Assembly (NCBI RefSeq): GCF_012933465.1
Contig: NZ_JABBND010000014.1
Location: forward strand, 1-64,000
Direction of reading: 5' to 3'
From: Actinomycetospora sp. TBRC 11914
GTDB taxonomy: Bacteria; Actinomycetota; Actinomycetes; Mycobacteriales; Pseudonocardiaceae
Length of the DNA stretch: 64,000 nucleotides
Numbering within the stretch: the stretch's first letter is position 1; each line of letters begins with the position of its first letter. Under the pieces are notes generated by a model. It did no database searches. It had not been told where the DNA came from and worked only from the letters and a program-made list of their open reading frames with translations. Below, piece by piece: positions 33,312-40,962 of the stretch. The position numbers were made by a program, and so were the translations under genes.

Positions 33312-34136
33312 ATGCAGGGTGTCGGTGAGCGCAGCGCCGGGATCGTGCCGATGCAGCCGGTGCCCGGCCGGCTCCCGGTGGGGGAGCAGTGGAGCTACGA
33401 GGTCGACTGGAGCGGCATCCGCCTGCTCGCCGACGTCGACCAGGGGACGCTGTGCCTGCGCACCCTCGAGGGCGACGACGTGACGGCGCGGTTCCCGGAG
33501 TTCGCGGGCCTGGCCGACGTCGTGGCCGACGGGCTCTTCGACGGCGAGGCGGTGCTGCTCGACGCCGGACAGCCGTCCTCGCTCGCGCTCTTCGACCGGC
33601 TGCGCCGGGCCGATCCGCGCAAGGCCCGCTCCCTCGCGCGGGAACGGCCCGCGATCTTCATGGTCTACGACGTGCTGCGCCTCTACGGCGTCCCGCTCAC
33701 CGAGCGCCCGCTCGACGAGCGCCGGGCCACCCTCGGGCGGCTCTCGCTCGACGAGGTCGGCCGCATCCAGGTCTCGCCGGTGTACGACGACGGGGTGGCG
33801 CTGCTGGCCGGCGTGCGGGAGCAGGGGCTCCCCGGGGTCATGGCCCGGCGGCGCGACACGGGTCACGACGCCGGGTCCCCCGAGGACTGGGTGCGGGTGG
33901 TGGCGGGGGTCGACGCGTTCGACACCGCGCCCACCGCCCCCGTGACCGACCTCCCGGTCACCGACCTCCCCGTCGCCGACCGTCCCGAGCCGCCGCCCGC
34001 GGGGCCCGCGCTCTCCGCGCTCGCCCCGCCGCTGCCCGGGCTGCCGGCGCCGCCGGACCCGTCGTCGGGAAGCGGGAGACCGTCGGCGCGGGGGCGCCAC
34101 AGCCGGGACGAGGACGACGCCCCCGGCCTGTGGTGA
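33312..34136 (+). CDS. Degenerate ATP-dependent DNA-ligase-like protein (catalytic lysine absent)
   Basis: A 274-residue protein resembling the adenylation domain of LigC/LigD. Motif I, normally E-x-K-x-D-G, reads EVDWSG (residues 30-35), so the adenylated lysine is Asp. The motif III region FDGEAVLLD keeps Glu79; motif IIIa is recognisable (FMVYDVLRLYG); motif IV reads LPGVMARRR, with Arg in place of the lysine. There is no OB-fold, and the last 70 residues are Pro-rich. It cannot ligate by the known mechanism. The divergent ku gene suggests a DNA-end-related role. It shares the WSG change with the fusion protein at 45084. Confidence 0.7.
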   Translation: MQGVGERSAGIVPMQPVPGRLPVGEQWSYEVDWSGIRLLADVDQGTLCLRTLEGDDVTARFPEFAGLADVVADGLFDGEAVLLDAGQPSSLALFDRLRRADPRKARSLARERPAIFMVYDVLRLYGVPLTERPLDERRATLGRLSLDEVGRIQVSPVYDDGVALLAGVREQGLPGVMARRRDTGHDAGSPEDWVRVVAGVDAFDTAPTAPVTDLPVTDLPVADRPEPPPAGPALSALAPPLPGLPAPPDPSSGSGRPSARGRHSRDEDDAPGLW

Positions 34137-34139
34137 GGC

Positions 34140-34802
34140 TCAGCCCGCCGTGCGGGTGAGCAGGCCGGCGAGGAGCAGCGCGACCAGCTCGCGCACCGCG
34201 GCGGTGAAGTCCAGGCGCATCGCCGCGAGGTCCGGGTCCCGCTCGTAGGCCGCGAGCATCGCCGCCGACGGCTGGCACGCCGTCCACGCGGCACCCGCGC
34301 ACAGCAGGGCCGCCCCGGCCGCGTGCATCGCGGCCTCGTCGTCGATCTCGGGGACGTGGCGACGCACGGTCGCGGCGAGCTCCCGGGCGGCCGCCAGGGA
34401 CGCGTGCTTGTGGCGGACGGCGAGCTCGGTGGAGACGTTGCGCTCGAGCACCGCGGCCTGGGCGCCCAGCAGGTCGCAGAGGACCGGGCGCTCGGCCAGC
34501 GTGGTCGCGACCGCGTCGGCGAACCCGTCGGCCCGCTCCGTCGCCGGGCCCGTGCCCACCGGACGGTCGGCCAGCGCGGCGAGCCACTCCCGGGTGCGGA
34601 CGTGGAGGAGGTCGAGCAGCGCCGCCTCGCGGGACTCGACGTAGCGGAGCACGTTGGACTTCGCGAGCCCGACCCGCCGGCTGATCTCGTTGAGGCTGAC
34701 CTGGGCGACCGGCATCTCGGTGAGCATCCCCGCGGTCGTCTCCAGGATCGCCCGCCGCCGCTCCTCGCGCTGGGAGTCGCTGCGCGCGCGCCGGAAGGTC
34801 AT
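34140..34802 (-). CDS. TetR-family regulator
   Basis: A 220-residue repressor with helix-turn-helix VSLNEISRRVGLAKSNVLRY. That form (KSNVLRYVESRE) is typical of the TetR subgroup beside short-chain dehydrogenases. It is divergent from an SDR, and three 17-bp operators separate the two starts, so it very probably represses both genes. It converges on the pseudo-ligase gene with three bases between stops. Confidence 0.88.
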   Translation of the reverse strand: MTFRRARSDSQREERRRAILETTAGMLTEMPVAQVSLNEISRRVGLAKSNVLRYVESREAALLDLLHVRTREWLAALADRPVGTGPATERADGFADAVATTLAERPVLCDLLGAQAAVLERNVSTELAVRHKHASLAAARELAATVRRHVPEIDDEAAMHAAGAALLCAGAAWTACQPSAAMLAAYERDPDLAAMRLDFTAAVRELVALLLAGLLTRTAG

Positions 34803-34814
34803 GCGCCACAGATT

Positions 34815-34887
34815 ACGGACCGGCGGTCCGTTGCGAACAGACCGGCGGTCCGTTAGCGTCGGTCGCAGCAACAGACCGCCGGTCTGT
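34815..34887. promoter_or_regulatory. Three tandem TetR operators
   Basis: ACGGACC-GGC-GGTCCGT at 34815-34831, ACAGACC-GGC-GGTCCGT at 34837-34853 and ACAGACC-GCC-GGTCTGT at 34871-34887. The third is fully symmetric. Spacings differ (22 and 34 bp centre to centre), so one set may serve each divergent promoter. Confidence 0.85.
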
Positions 34888-34908
34888 AACGCTCCATGGG
34901 AGGCAGTC

Positions 34909-35841
34909 GTGTACGAGGTTCCCGACCAGACCGGACGCACCGCCGTCGTCACCGGCGCCAACAGCGGGACCGGCAAGGAGGCGGCTGCCCGGCTCGCCGC
35001 CGCCGGAGCGCGGGTGGTGCTGGCCGTCCGGACGCCGGAGAAGGGCGAGGCGGCGCGGGTCGAGATCCTCCGCCGGGCGCCCGGCGCCGACCTCGAGGTC
35101 CGCCGCCTCGACCTGGCCGACCAGGCGTCCGTGCGGGGGTTCGCGGACGGGCTGCTCGCCGAGGGCCGCCCGCTCGACCTGCTCGTCAACAACGCCGGCG
35201 TCATGGCCGTGCCCGACCAGCACCTCACCGTCGACGGCTTCGAGCTGCAGATGGCCTCGAACGCCCTCGGCCCGCTCGCGCTGACGGTGCGGCTGCTGCC
35301 CCTGCTGCTCACCGCACCGGGAGCCCGGGTGGCCACGATGTCCAGCGGCGCGGCGTTCATCGGGCGCGTCGACCCGGCCCGGCTCGCGGTCCCGCGGCGC
35401 TACTCGCCGGCGCGGGCGTACGGCGCGTCGAAGCTCGCCGACCTACTGCTCACCCGCCACCTCGCCCGCCTCGCCGACGAGCGCGGCTGGGACCTGCGCA
35501 GCACCGCCGCCCACCCCGGGTACACGCAGACGAACCTGCAGACCAGCGGTCCGGGGCTCGGCCGCGACACCCCGCGACGCTTCCAGCCCCGGTTCCTCGA
35601 GGGGCTGCTCCCCTCGCAGCAGGTCGACACCGGGACCGAGCCGCTGCTCGTGGCGGCCACCGACCCGGCCGCGGAGAACGGCGGCTACTGGGGCCCGACG
35701 GGGCGGTTCGGGCTGGTCGGGGAGACCGGGCGGGCCCGGCTGCCGCGCGCGGCCCGGGACGCCGACCTCGCGGCGCGGTTCTGGACGGCGGCGGAGGAGC
35801 TGACCGGCGTGTCGGTCCCCGAGGGTGCCACGGCGGCGTGA
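34909..35841 (+). CDS. Short-chain dehydrogenase/reductase, retinol-dehydrogenase-like
   Basis: A 310-residue SDR with cofactor motif TGANSGTGKEAA, NNAG (LLVNNAGVMA), and Y-x-x-x-K in ARAYGASKLADL. The C-terminal region (HPGYTQTNLQTSGP) is as in actinobacterial retinol-dehydrogenase-like or protochlorophyllide-reductase-like SDRs. The GTG start follows GGGAGG. The physiological substrate is unknown. It is controlled, by inference, by the divergent TetR protein. Confidence 0.9.
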   Translation: MYEVPDQTGRTAVVTGANSGTGKEAAARLAAAGARVVLAVRTPEKGEAARVEILRRAPGADLEVRRLDLADQASVRGFADGLLAEGRPLDLLVNNAGVMAVPDQHLTVDGFELQMASNALGPLALTVRLLPLLLTAPGARVATMSSGAAFIGRVDPARLAVPRRYSPARAYGASKLADLLLTRHLARLADERGWDLRSTAAHPGYTQTNLQTSGPGLGRDTPRRFQPRFLEGLLPSQQVDTGTEPLLVAATDPAAENGGYWGPTGRFGLVGETGRARLPRAARDADLAARFWTAAEELTGVSVPEGATAA

Positions 35842-35856
35842 CGGTGCGCCGGGGTC

Positions 35857-35908
35857 CTGCGCGAGGGGACCCCTCGGTCGGATAGAGCGGCCGAATCCTC
35901 CCCTCGCG
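35857..35908. repeat. 52-bp direct repeat, copy 1
   Basis: Begins CTGCGCGAGGGGACCCCTCG and ends TCCCCTCGCG, so each copy also has self-complementary ends (GCGAGGGGA with TCCCCTCGC). The second copy, differing at two positions, is at 35931-35982. It occupies the SDR/tyrA convergent junction and resembles family B units. Confidence 0.8.
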
Positions 35909-35930
35909 TCACCCGCGGGTCCGCTGCCTT

Positions 35931-35982
35931 CTGCGCGAGGGGACCCCTCGGTCGGATAGAGCGACCGCATCCTCCCCTCGCG
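35931..35982. repeat. 52-bp direct repeat, copy 2
   Basis: Matches 35857-35908 at 50 of 52 positions by eye; start-to-start spacing is 74 bp. Each copy can fold into a hairpin and could contribute to bidirectional termination between the convergent SDR and tyrA genes. Confidence 0.8.
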
Positions 35983-36018
35983 GCGGTACCGGCGGCCGCG
36001 GCGGAACCGGGAGCGGCG

Positions 36019-37047
36019 TCAGTCCTCGTCCGGCGCCGCCGCCTCCAGCGCCTCGCTCGTCCAGCCGATGATCCGGCCCCCGCTGCGACCGAGCTCGCGC
36101 ATCGCCTCGAGGTGCTCGGCGGGGACCCCGGTGAGGTCGATCCGCACCTCGCGGCGGTCCATCCGCGCGGCGTCCAGGGAGGCCCGCCCGTCGTGGCCCG
36201 CGGTCAGCGTGGCGAGCAGCCCCCCGGTGGATGCCAGCGAGCCGCGGGCGGCGCCGAGCCGGCCCAGGGCGTCGTCGAGCGCGGCGAGCAGCGCGTCCCG
36301 GTTGCCCTCGCACATCGCGGCGGTGAGCTCGGGGCGGGTCGCCGCCACCCGCGTCCCGTCCGCGAACGAGCCCGCCGCGAGGGCGAGCGCCAGCTCCCCG
36401 CCGTCGGCGCCGACCGCCGCGAGGACCGCGGCCAGCAGGTGGGGCAGGTGGGAGATGCGGGCGACGGCGACGTCGTGCTCGTCGGAGGCGGCCGGGACGA
36501 CGGTCGCCCCGCACGCCAGCGCGAGCGCGACGACGTCGGTCCACACCTCGAGGTCGGTGTCGTCGTCGGTCGCGACCACCCACACCTTGTCGTGGAAGAG
36601 CTGCAGCGAGCCGGCGTCCCACCCGGAGAACTCGGTGCCGGTCATCGGGTGCCCGCCGACGAAGCGCGCGCCCGGGGCGCGGCGCCCGACGGCGTCGGTG
36701 ACCGGCTCCTTCACGCTGGTCACGTCGGTGAGCCGGCACTCCGGCGCCTCGCGCCCGACGACGGCCAGGACGTCGTCCATCGCCGTCAGCGGCACCGCGA
36801 CGACGACGAGCGCGTCGGTCGCGGCGGCCCGGCGCACCGCGGACGCGACGTCGTCGGCGACGTCGTAGCCGTCGGCGCGGGCCTTCTCGGCGGTCGTCGT
36901 CGAGGCCGACGCCCCCCACGCGTCGCGCCCGGCGTCGGTCGCGGCGCGCAGCACCGACCCGCCGATCAGCCCGAGTCCGAGCACGCACACGGGCCGCTGC
37001 AGCGCGGCGGCCAGGACGGCGCCGCTGTCCACCTCCGGAGTCCCCAC
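36019..37047 (-). CDS. tyrA: Prephenate dehydrogenase
   Basis: A 342-residue enzyme of tyrosine synthesis that oxidatively decarboxylates prephenate with NAD(P). It has VCVLGLGLIGGSVLRA at the N-terminus for nucleotide binding, TDVTSVKEPVTDAV, FVGGHPMTGTEFSGW (the substrate-binding region) and an all-helical dimerisation domain. The start is uncertain: the GTG at 37047 gives a compact N-terminus behind a possible -10 (TACGCT), whereas the GTG at 37104 adds 19 residues. Neither has a good ribosome binding site. Confidence 0.92.
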   Translation of the reverse strand: MGTPEVDSGAVLAAALQRPVCVLGLGLIGGSVLRAATDAGRDAWGASASTTTAEKARADGYDVADDVASAVRRAAATDALVVVAVPLTAMDDVLAVVGREAPECRLTDVTSVKEPVTDAVGRRAPGARFVGGHPMTGTEFSGWDAGSLQLFHDKVWVVATDDDTDLEVWTDVVALALACGATVVPAASDEHDVAVARISHLPHLLAAVLAAVGADGGELALALAAGSFADGTRVAATRPELTAAMCEGNRDALLAALDDALGRLGAARGSLASTGGLLATLTAGHDGRASLDAARMDRREVRIDLTGVPAEHLEAMRELGRSGGRIIGWTSEALEAAAPDED

Positions 37048-37122
37048 GACGCCGGAGCGTAGGACGACACGGACGGGTGACGACGATTCGCCCGTGTGCG
37101 CCACCGCGCGGGACCGGCCGCG

Positions 37123-38394
37123 TCAGGACGCGCGCAGCGACTCCAGCGCGTAGCCGGCGTAGAGCGCGACGCCCGCGACCATCGCGTCCTCGTCGAACAC
37201 GACGCGGTTCGAGTGGTTCGGCGGCGCCGCCGACGGCTCGCTGCCGCGCGGGCACGCCCCGAGGAACGCGAGGGCTCCGGGCACCCGGGAGAGCACGTAC
37301 GAGAAGTCCTCGGAGCCCATGATCGGGTCGGGCATCGGCTCGACGAACCGCGAGCCCAGCACGGAGCGGCCGACGTCGGCCACCCGCTCGGCCACGGCCG
37401 CGTCGTTCACCGTCACCGGGTAGCCGCGGTCGATCTCCACGCTCGCCGTGCAGCCGTACGCGTCGGCGATCCCCGCGCACACTCGGTGCAGCTCGGCGAG
37501 CAGCGTCTCGCGGGAGGTCTCGGAGAGGGTGCGCACGGTGCCCTCGAGCACCGCGGTCTCGGGGATGACGTTGGTGGTGGTGCCGGCGGTCAGGTGGGCG
37601 ATGGTGAGCACCGCGGGCTCGAACGCGCTCACCCGCCGGGTCGTCATGGTGTGCAGCGCGCCGACCATCGCCGCCGCCGCGGGCACCGGGTCCAGCGCGT
37701 CGTGCGGCGCCGACGCGTGGCCCCCGGCGCCGTGGACGGTCACCGTGAAGTCGTCCGACGAGGCCATGATCGAGTCGGCGCGGGTCTGCAGCGTGCCCGA
37801 GGCCAGCCGCGAGGTGACGTGCAGGGCCATCGCCGACGCGGGCCGGCTGCCGCCGACCTCGAGCAGGCCCTCGGAGAGCATCGCGAGCGCCCCGTGCTTC
37901 GACTCCTCGCCGGGCTGGAACATGAACACGACGGTGCCGGCGAGCCGCTCCCGGCGGCCCGCGAGCAGGCGCGCGGCCGAGGCGAGCATCGCGGTGTGCA
38001 GGTCGTGCCCGCAGGCGTGCATCGCGCCGTCGACGAGCGAGGCGCACTCGACGCCGCTCTCCTCCTGCAGCGGGAGCGCGTCCATGTCGGCGCGCAGCAG
38101 CACCGTCGGGCCCGGGTGGTTGCCGGCCAGCGTGGCGACGACGGAGCTCGAGGAGCGCCCGGTGGTCAGGGTCAGCGGCAGGTCGCGCAGCACGGCCAGC
38201 ACCGCCGCCTGGGTGGTGGGCAGGTCGAGCCCGAGCTCGGGGTGGCGGTGAAGCGTCCGGCGCAGCGCGATGGTGTCGGGCTGCAGCGCCCGGGCCTCCG
38301 CCAGCAGCGCCCGTTCGGGCGCACGGTGTGCGGCCCTTCGGCCACCCGTGGCACGGGCCGAACGGCCGCTGCGGGTCTCCGGGGACGTGCTCAC
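37123..38394 (-). CDS. M20-family amidohydrolase (hippurate hydrolase/IAA-amino-acid hydrolase type)
   Basis: A 423-residue metallo-amidohydrolase of the M20D group. Metal- and catalysis-linked motifs include MHACGHDLHTAML, FQPGEESKHGALAM, GAGGHASAPHDALDPV and the C-terminal DPIMGSEDFSYVL. It would cleave N-acyl amino acids or related amides in the cytoplasm; the acyl and amino groups are unknown. The GTG start at 38394 is the best available; the frame continues upstream without family-like sequence. It lies upstream of tyrA on the same strand. Confidence 0.88.
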   Translation of the reverse strand: MSTSPETRSGRSARATGGRRAAHRAPERALLAEARALQPDTIALRRTLHRHPELGLDLPTTQAAVLAVLRDLPLTLTTGRSSSSVVATLAGNHPGPTVLLRADMDALPLQEESGVECASLVDGAMHACGHDLHTAMLASAARLLAGRRERLAGTVVFMFQPGEESKHGALAMLSEGLLEVGGSRPASAMALHVTSRLASGTLQTRADSIMASSDDFTVTVHGAGGHASAPHDALDPVPAAAAMVGALHTMTTRRVSAFEPAVLTIAHLTAGTTTNVIPETAVLEGTVRTLSETSRETLLAELHRVCAGIADAYGCTASVEIDRGYPVTVNDAAVAERVADVGRSVLGSRFVEPMPDPIMGSEDFSYVLSRVPGALAFLGACPRGSEPSAAPPNHSNRVVFDEDAMVAGVALYAGYALESLRAS

Positions 38395-38517
38395 TCCCGT
38401 GATCCTGCACCCCCGGCCCCGGGTGGGCGACCGCCCGGCGCGCGGAAGGTGTCGATTCGGTGCGTGCCCCGCCAACTCCCTTTCCGACGTGGGCTCCACG
38501 CACCTACCGTGGTCGCC

Positions 38518-39066
38518 ATGGCTGGGCAGGGCGCGCAGGCCGCGCCACGCGGTGGGTCCAAGGGCGGACCCGGCACCGTCGTGCCGCTCGATGGCTGGGC
38601 GGTCGCGGTGACGCGGGAGGAAGGGCGGTGGCGCGCGGTCTCGATGGACCGCGCCGCGCTGGCCGACCTCGACTCGGCCATCACCGCGCTGCGGGGGCTG
38701 CGCTCCACCGGTGCGGTGCTCGGGCTCCTCGACGTCGACGACGAGTTCTTCGTGCTGGTGCGCCCGGTCCCCGGCGGGGTGGCGCTGCTCCTCTCCGACG
38801 CGGTGGCCGCCCTGGACTACGACGTCGCGGCCGACGTCCTCGATCTGCTGCGCCTCGACGTGCCCGAGGAGGACGAGGTCGACGACGACCCGTGGCCCGA
38901 GGGCGACCTGGGCATGCTCGCGGACCTCGGCGTGCCGGCCGACGAGCTCGCCGTCCTGGTCGACGAGATCGACCTCTACCCGGACGAGCAGCTCACCGCG
39001 ATCGCCCGGCGCTGCGGGTTCGCCGACGAGCTCGCGAAGATCGTGGAGACCGCGCCTGCGTCCTGA
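38518..39066 (+). CDS. tRNA adenosine deaminase-associated protein
   Basis: A 182-residue acidic protein of the actinobacterial family encoded directly upstream of tadA. VPLDGWAVAVTREEGRWRA opens the conserved part, and the C-terminal half is rich in Asp/Glu (VPEEDEVDDDPW). The biochemical role is unknown. Its stop is about where the tadA reading frame begins, so the pair is tightly coupled. The ATG at 38518 is the natural start. Confidence 0.85.
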   Translation: MAGQGAQAAPRGGSKGGPGTVVPLDGWAVAVTREEGRWRAVSMDRAALADLDSAITALRGLRSTGAVLGLLDVDDEFFVLVRPVPGGVALLLSDAVAALDYDVAADVLDLLRLDVPEEDEVDDDPWPEGDLGMLADLGVPADELAVLVDEIDLYPDEQLTAIARRCGFADELAKIVETAPAS

Positions 39067-39550
39067 GTCGCTGGTCGCCCGGGCGCTCGAGGTGGCGGCC
39101 GGGACGCACCCCGACGACGTGCCGGTGGGCGCCGTCGTCGTCGACGCCGCCGGGCGGGAGCTGGCCGCCGCCACCAACGCCCGCGAGGCCACCGGCGACC
39201 CCACGGCGCACGCCGAGGTCCTGGCGCTGCGCGCGGCCGCGGCAGTCCAGCAAGGGGAGCACGCCGACAGGGGGTGGCGGCTGACCGGCTGCACGCTGGC
39301 GGTGACCCTCGAGCCCTGCACGATGTGCGCGGGCGCTGCGGTGCTCGCGCGGGTCGACCGCATCGTGTTCGGGGCCTGGGAGCCGCGGACCGGGGCGGTG
39401 GGCTCGCTGTGGGACGTGGTCCGCGACCGGCGCCTCACCCACCGTCCGGAGGTGCTCGGCGGGGTGTGCGAGCCGGAGTGCGCGGAGCTGCTCCTGGCGT
39501 GGTTCCGCAGCGGCCGGGGGGGTCGCGGCGGCGAGGAGCGGCTTCCGTAG
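39056..39550 (+). CDS. tadA: tRNA-specific adenosine deaminase TadA
   Basis: A 164-residue (from 39056) zinc deaminase that converts A34 to inosine in tRNA-Arg(ACG). It has the zinc/catalytic motif HAE (GDPTAHAEVLALRA) and P-C-x-x-C in LEPCTMCAGAAVL. No ATG, GTG or TTG is available in frame where the family normally begins (RPESLVARALEVAAG). The options are CTG at 39056, overlapping the upstream stop, or GTG at 39092, which would remove part of the first helix. I list CTG 39056 as the better guess; the start is unresolved. Confidence 0.85.
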   Translation: MRPESLVARALEVAAGTHPDDVPVGAVVVDAAGRELAAATNAREATGDPTAHAEVLALRAAAAVQQGEHADRGWRLTGCTLAVTLEPCTMCAGAAVLARVDRIVFGAWEPRTGAVGSLWDVVRDRRLTHRPEVLGGVCEPECAELLLAWFRSGRGGRGGEERLP

Positions 39551-39560
39551 GATTGCTCCC

Positions 39561-39649
39561 GGTAGCGTGTCCGAGCGGCCAAAGGAGCACGCCTCGAAAG
39601 CGTGTGTGGGTTCTGCCCACCGTGGGTTCGAATCCCACCGCTACCGCCA
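39561..39649 (+). tRNA. tRNA-Ser (anticodon CGA)
   Basis: Acceptor stem GGTAGCG/CGCTACC, anticodon loop CTCGAAA (CGA, reading UCG), long class II variable arm, T-loop GGGTTCGAATCCC and encoded CCA. A strong hairpin follows six bases later. Confidence 0.97.
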
Positions 39650-39654
39650 CCCAC

Positions 39655-39692
39655 CGACGCCGGGCCTCCCCCAGGGGAAGCGCCCGGCGTCG
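39655..39692 (+). terminator. Terminator of tRNA-Ser(CGA)
   Basis: An 11-bp perfect stem (CGACGCCGGGC with its complement) plus an inner CTCCCC/GGGGAAG pairing, without a long T-tract. Immediately downstream of the tRNA. Confidence 0.75.
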
Positions 39693-39716
39693 TCGTCTGT
39701 CAGGAAAGCCACTTTC

Positions 39717-39736
39717 CAGACACTGGACGTCCGGAA
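39717..39736 (-). repeat. Family D 20-bp repeat, copy 2
   Basis: Exact reverse complement of 19353-19372, 20 kb away, here just past the stop of an acyl-CoA dehydrogenase gene on the minus strand. It contains the palindrome GGACGTCC. Confidence 0.6.
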
Positions 39737-39744
39737 CGCGGCGT

Positions 39745-40890
39745 TCACGGACCCGCGGCCACCGCCCGCTCGCCGAGCAGCTGCAGCGTCGCCTCCGGGG
39801 TGAGCGGGTGGAACGGCCCGCCCCGCACGTCGCGGTAGGCCCGCTCCAGGCGCCCGCGGAAGAACCCCGCGCCGCCGGCGACCTCCAGCGCGGTGTCGAC
39901 GACCGCGCGGGCCTCGAGCGCCGCGTGCCGCTTCGCGGTCATGACGGCGGCCAGGGTCGTCTCGTCGGCGGCCGGGTCCTCGCCCACGTCGGCGAGCGCC
40001 CCGTGCAGCGCCCACCGGGCGGTCGCGAGCCGCGCCGTCATCTCGCCGACCGCCCGCACGGCCGCCGGCGCCCGGTCCCGGCGCGCGGCGAGCAGCCGGG
40101 TGGCCTCGGCGCACGCCCCCCGGGCCACGCCGAGGTAGGCGGCACCCCCGACGAGGGCGAAGTGCATCGCGGCGACCAGCAGCGGGCCGGTGAGCACGCC
40201 GTACGGCCGTGTCCCGGTGACCGCGGCGGCCGGGACGAACACGTCGTCGAACACGACGTCGTGGCTCGCGGTGCCGCGCATGCCGAGGGTGTCCCAGGTC
40301 TCGACGATCGAGACGCCGGACCCGCCCAGCGGCACCCCGGCGTGCAGCACCGTGGCGCCGGGCCCCGGCTCGCCCACCACGGCCGACGTCGAGATCACCC
40401 CGGCGACGGGGGCCTGGCTGCAGAACGTCTTGCGGCCCCGTAGCCGGTAGCCGCCCTCGACCTCGACGGCGGTCGTGGTCGGGCAGACCCAGTCCGAGCC
40501 GCCGCTGGTGGCCATGACCAGGCCGTCGTCGGCGACGCGGCGCAGGGCGCGCTCGGCGTCGGGGGCGCCGCGGCGCAGCCGCCACCGCTGCACCAGGGTC
40601 AGGTAGAGGTGCATGGTCGCGGCGAGCGCGGCCGCCCCGGACCAGGTGCCGAGCCGCTCCTGGGCGAGCAGGACCTGGCGGATGTCGGCGCCGAGCCCAC
40701 CGAGCTCGCGGGGGACGGCGAGGCGGAGGTAGCCGTTCTCGTGCATGCGGGCGTAGGCCTCGACGACGAACGTGGCGTCGCGGTCGTGGTCGGCCTCGGT
40801 GGGCGCGGCGGCGCGCCCGACGTCGTCGGCGAGGGCGAGGACGTCGTCGTCGGTCGGGGTGGGTGCGGTCAGGGTCGCGGTGGTCGTCAT
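39745..40890 (-). CDS. Acyl-CoA dehydrogenase-family flavoenzyme
   Basis: A 381-residue protein with the acyl-CoA dehydrogenase fold: LGTWSGAAALAATMHLYL, MATSGGSDWVCPTT and TWDTLGMRGTASHDVVFDDV match the middle-domain flavin and substrate regions. The C-terminal helical domain lacks the classical Y-E-G-T-N motif, so it could be a DszC/group-D-like monooxygenase relative and not a beta-oxidation enzyme. The start is ATG 40890. It is divergent from an HxlR regulator 72 bp away, which probably controls it. Confidence 0.8.
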   Translation of the reverse strand: MTTTATLTAPTPTDDDVLALADDVGRAAAPTEADHDRDATFVVEAYARMHENGYLRLAVPRELGGLGADIRQVLLAQERLGTWSGAAALAATMHLYLTLVQRWRLRRGAPDAERALRRVADDGLVMATSGGSDWVCPTTTAVEVEGGYRLRGRKTFCSQAPVAGVISTSAVVGEPGPGATVLHAGVPLGGSGVSIVETWDTLGMRGTASHDVVFDDVFVPAAAVTGTRPYGVLTGPLLVAAMHFALVGGAAYLGVARGACAEATRLLAARRDRAPAAVRAVGEMTARLATARWALHGALADVGEDPAADETTLAAVMTAKRHAALEARAVVDTALEVAGGAGFFRGRLERAYRDVRGGPFHPLTPEATLQLLGERAVAAGP

Positions 40891-40962
40891 GCTCCGTAGC
40901 GTCTTGGTATCGACGACCCGCGCATAGTTCTCAAAATGAACCGCCTGGGGCACCGTCGGGGG

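Noticed and set aside
35857-35982. Possible CRISPR array from the two 52-bp repeats
   Set aside because: Only two units, repeats too long, spacer short, no cas genes in the window.
35909-38503. 864-codon open frame over tyrA and the M20 gene
   Set aside because: Out of frame with both real genes and Arg-rich throughout.
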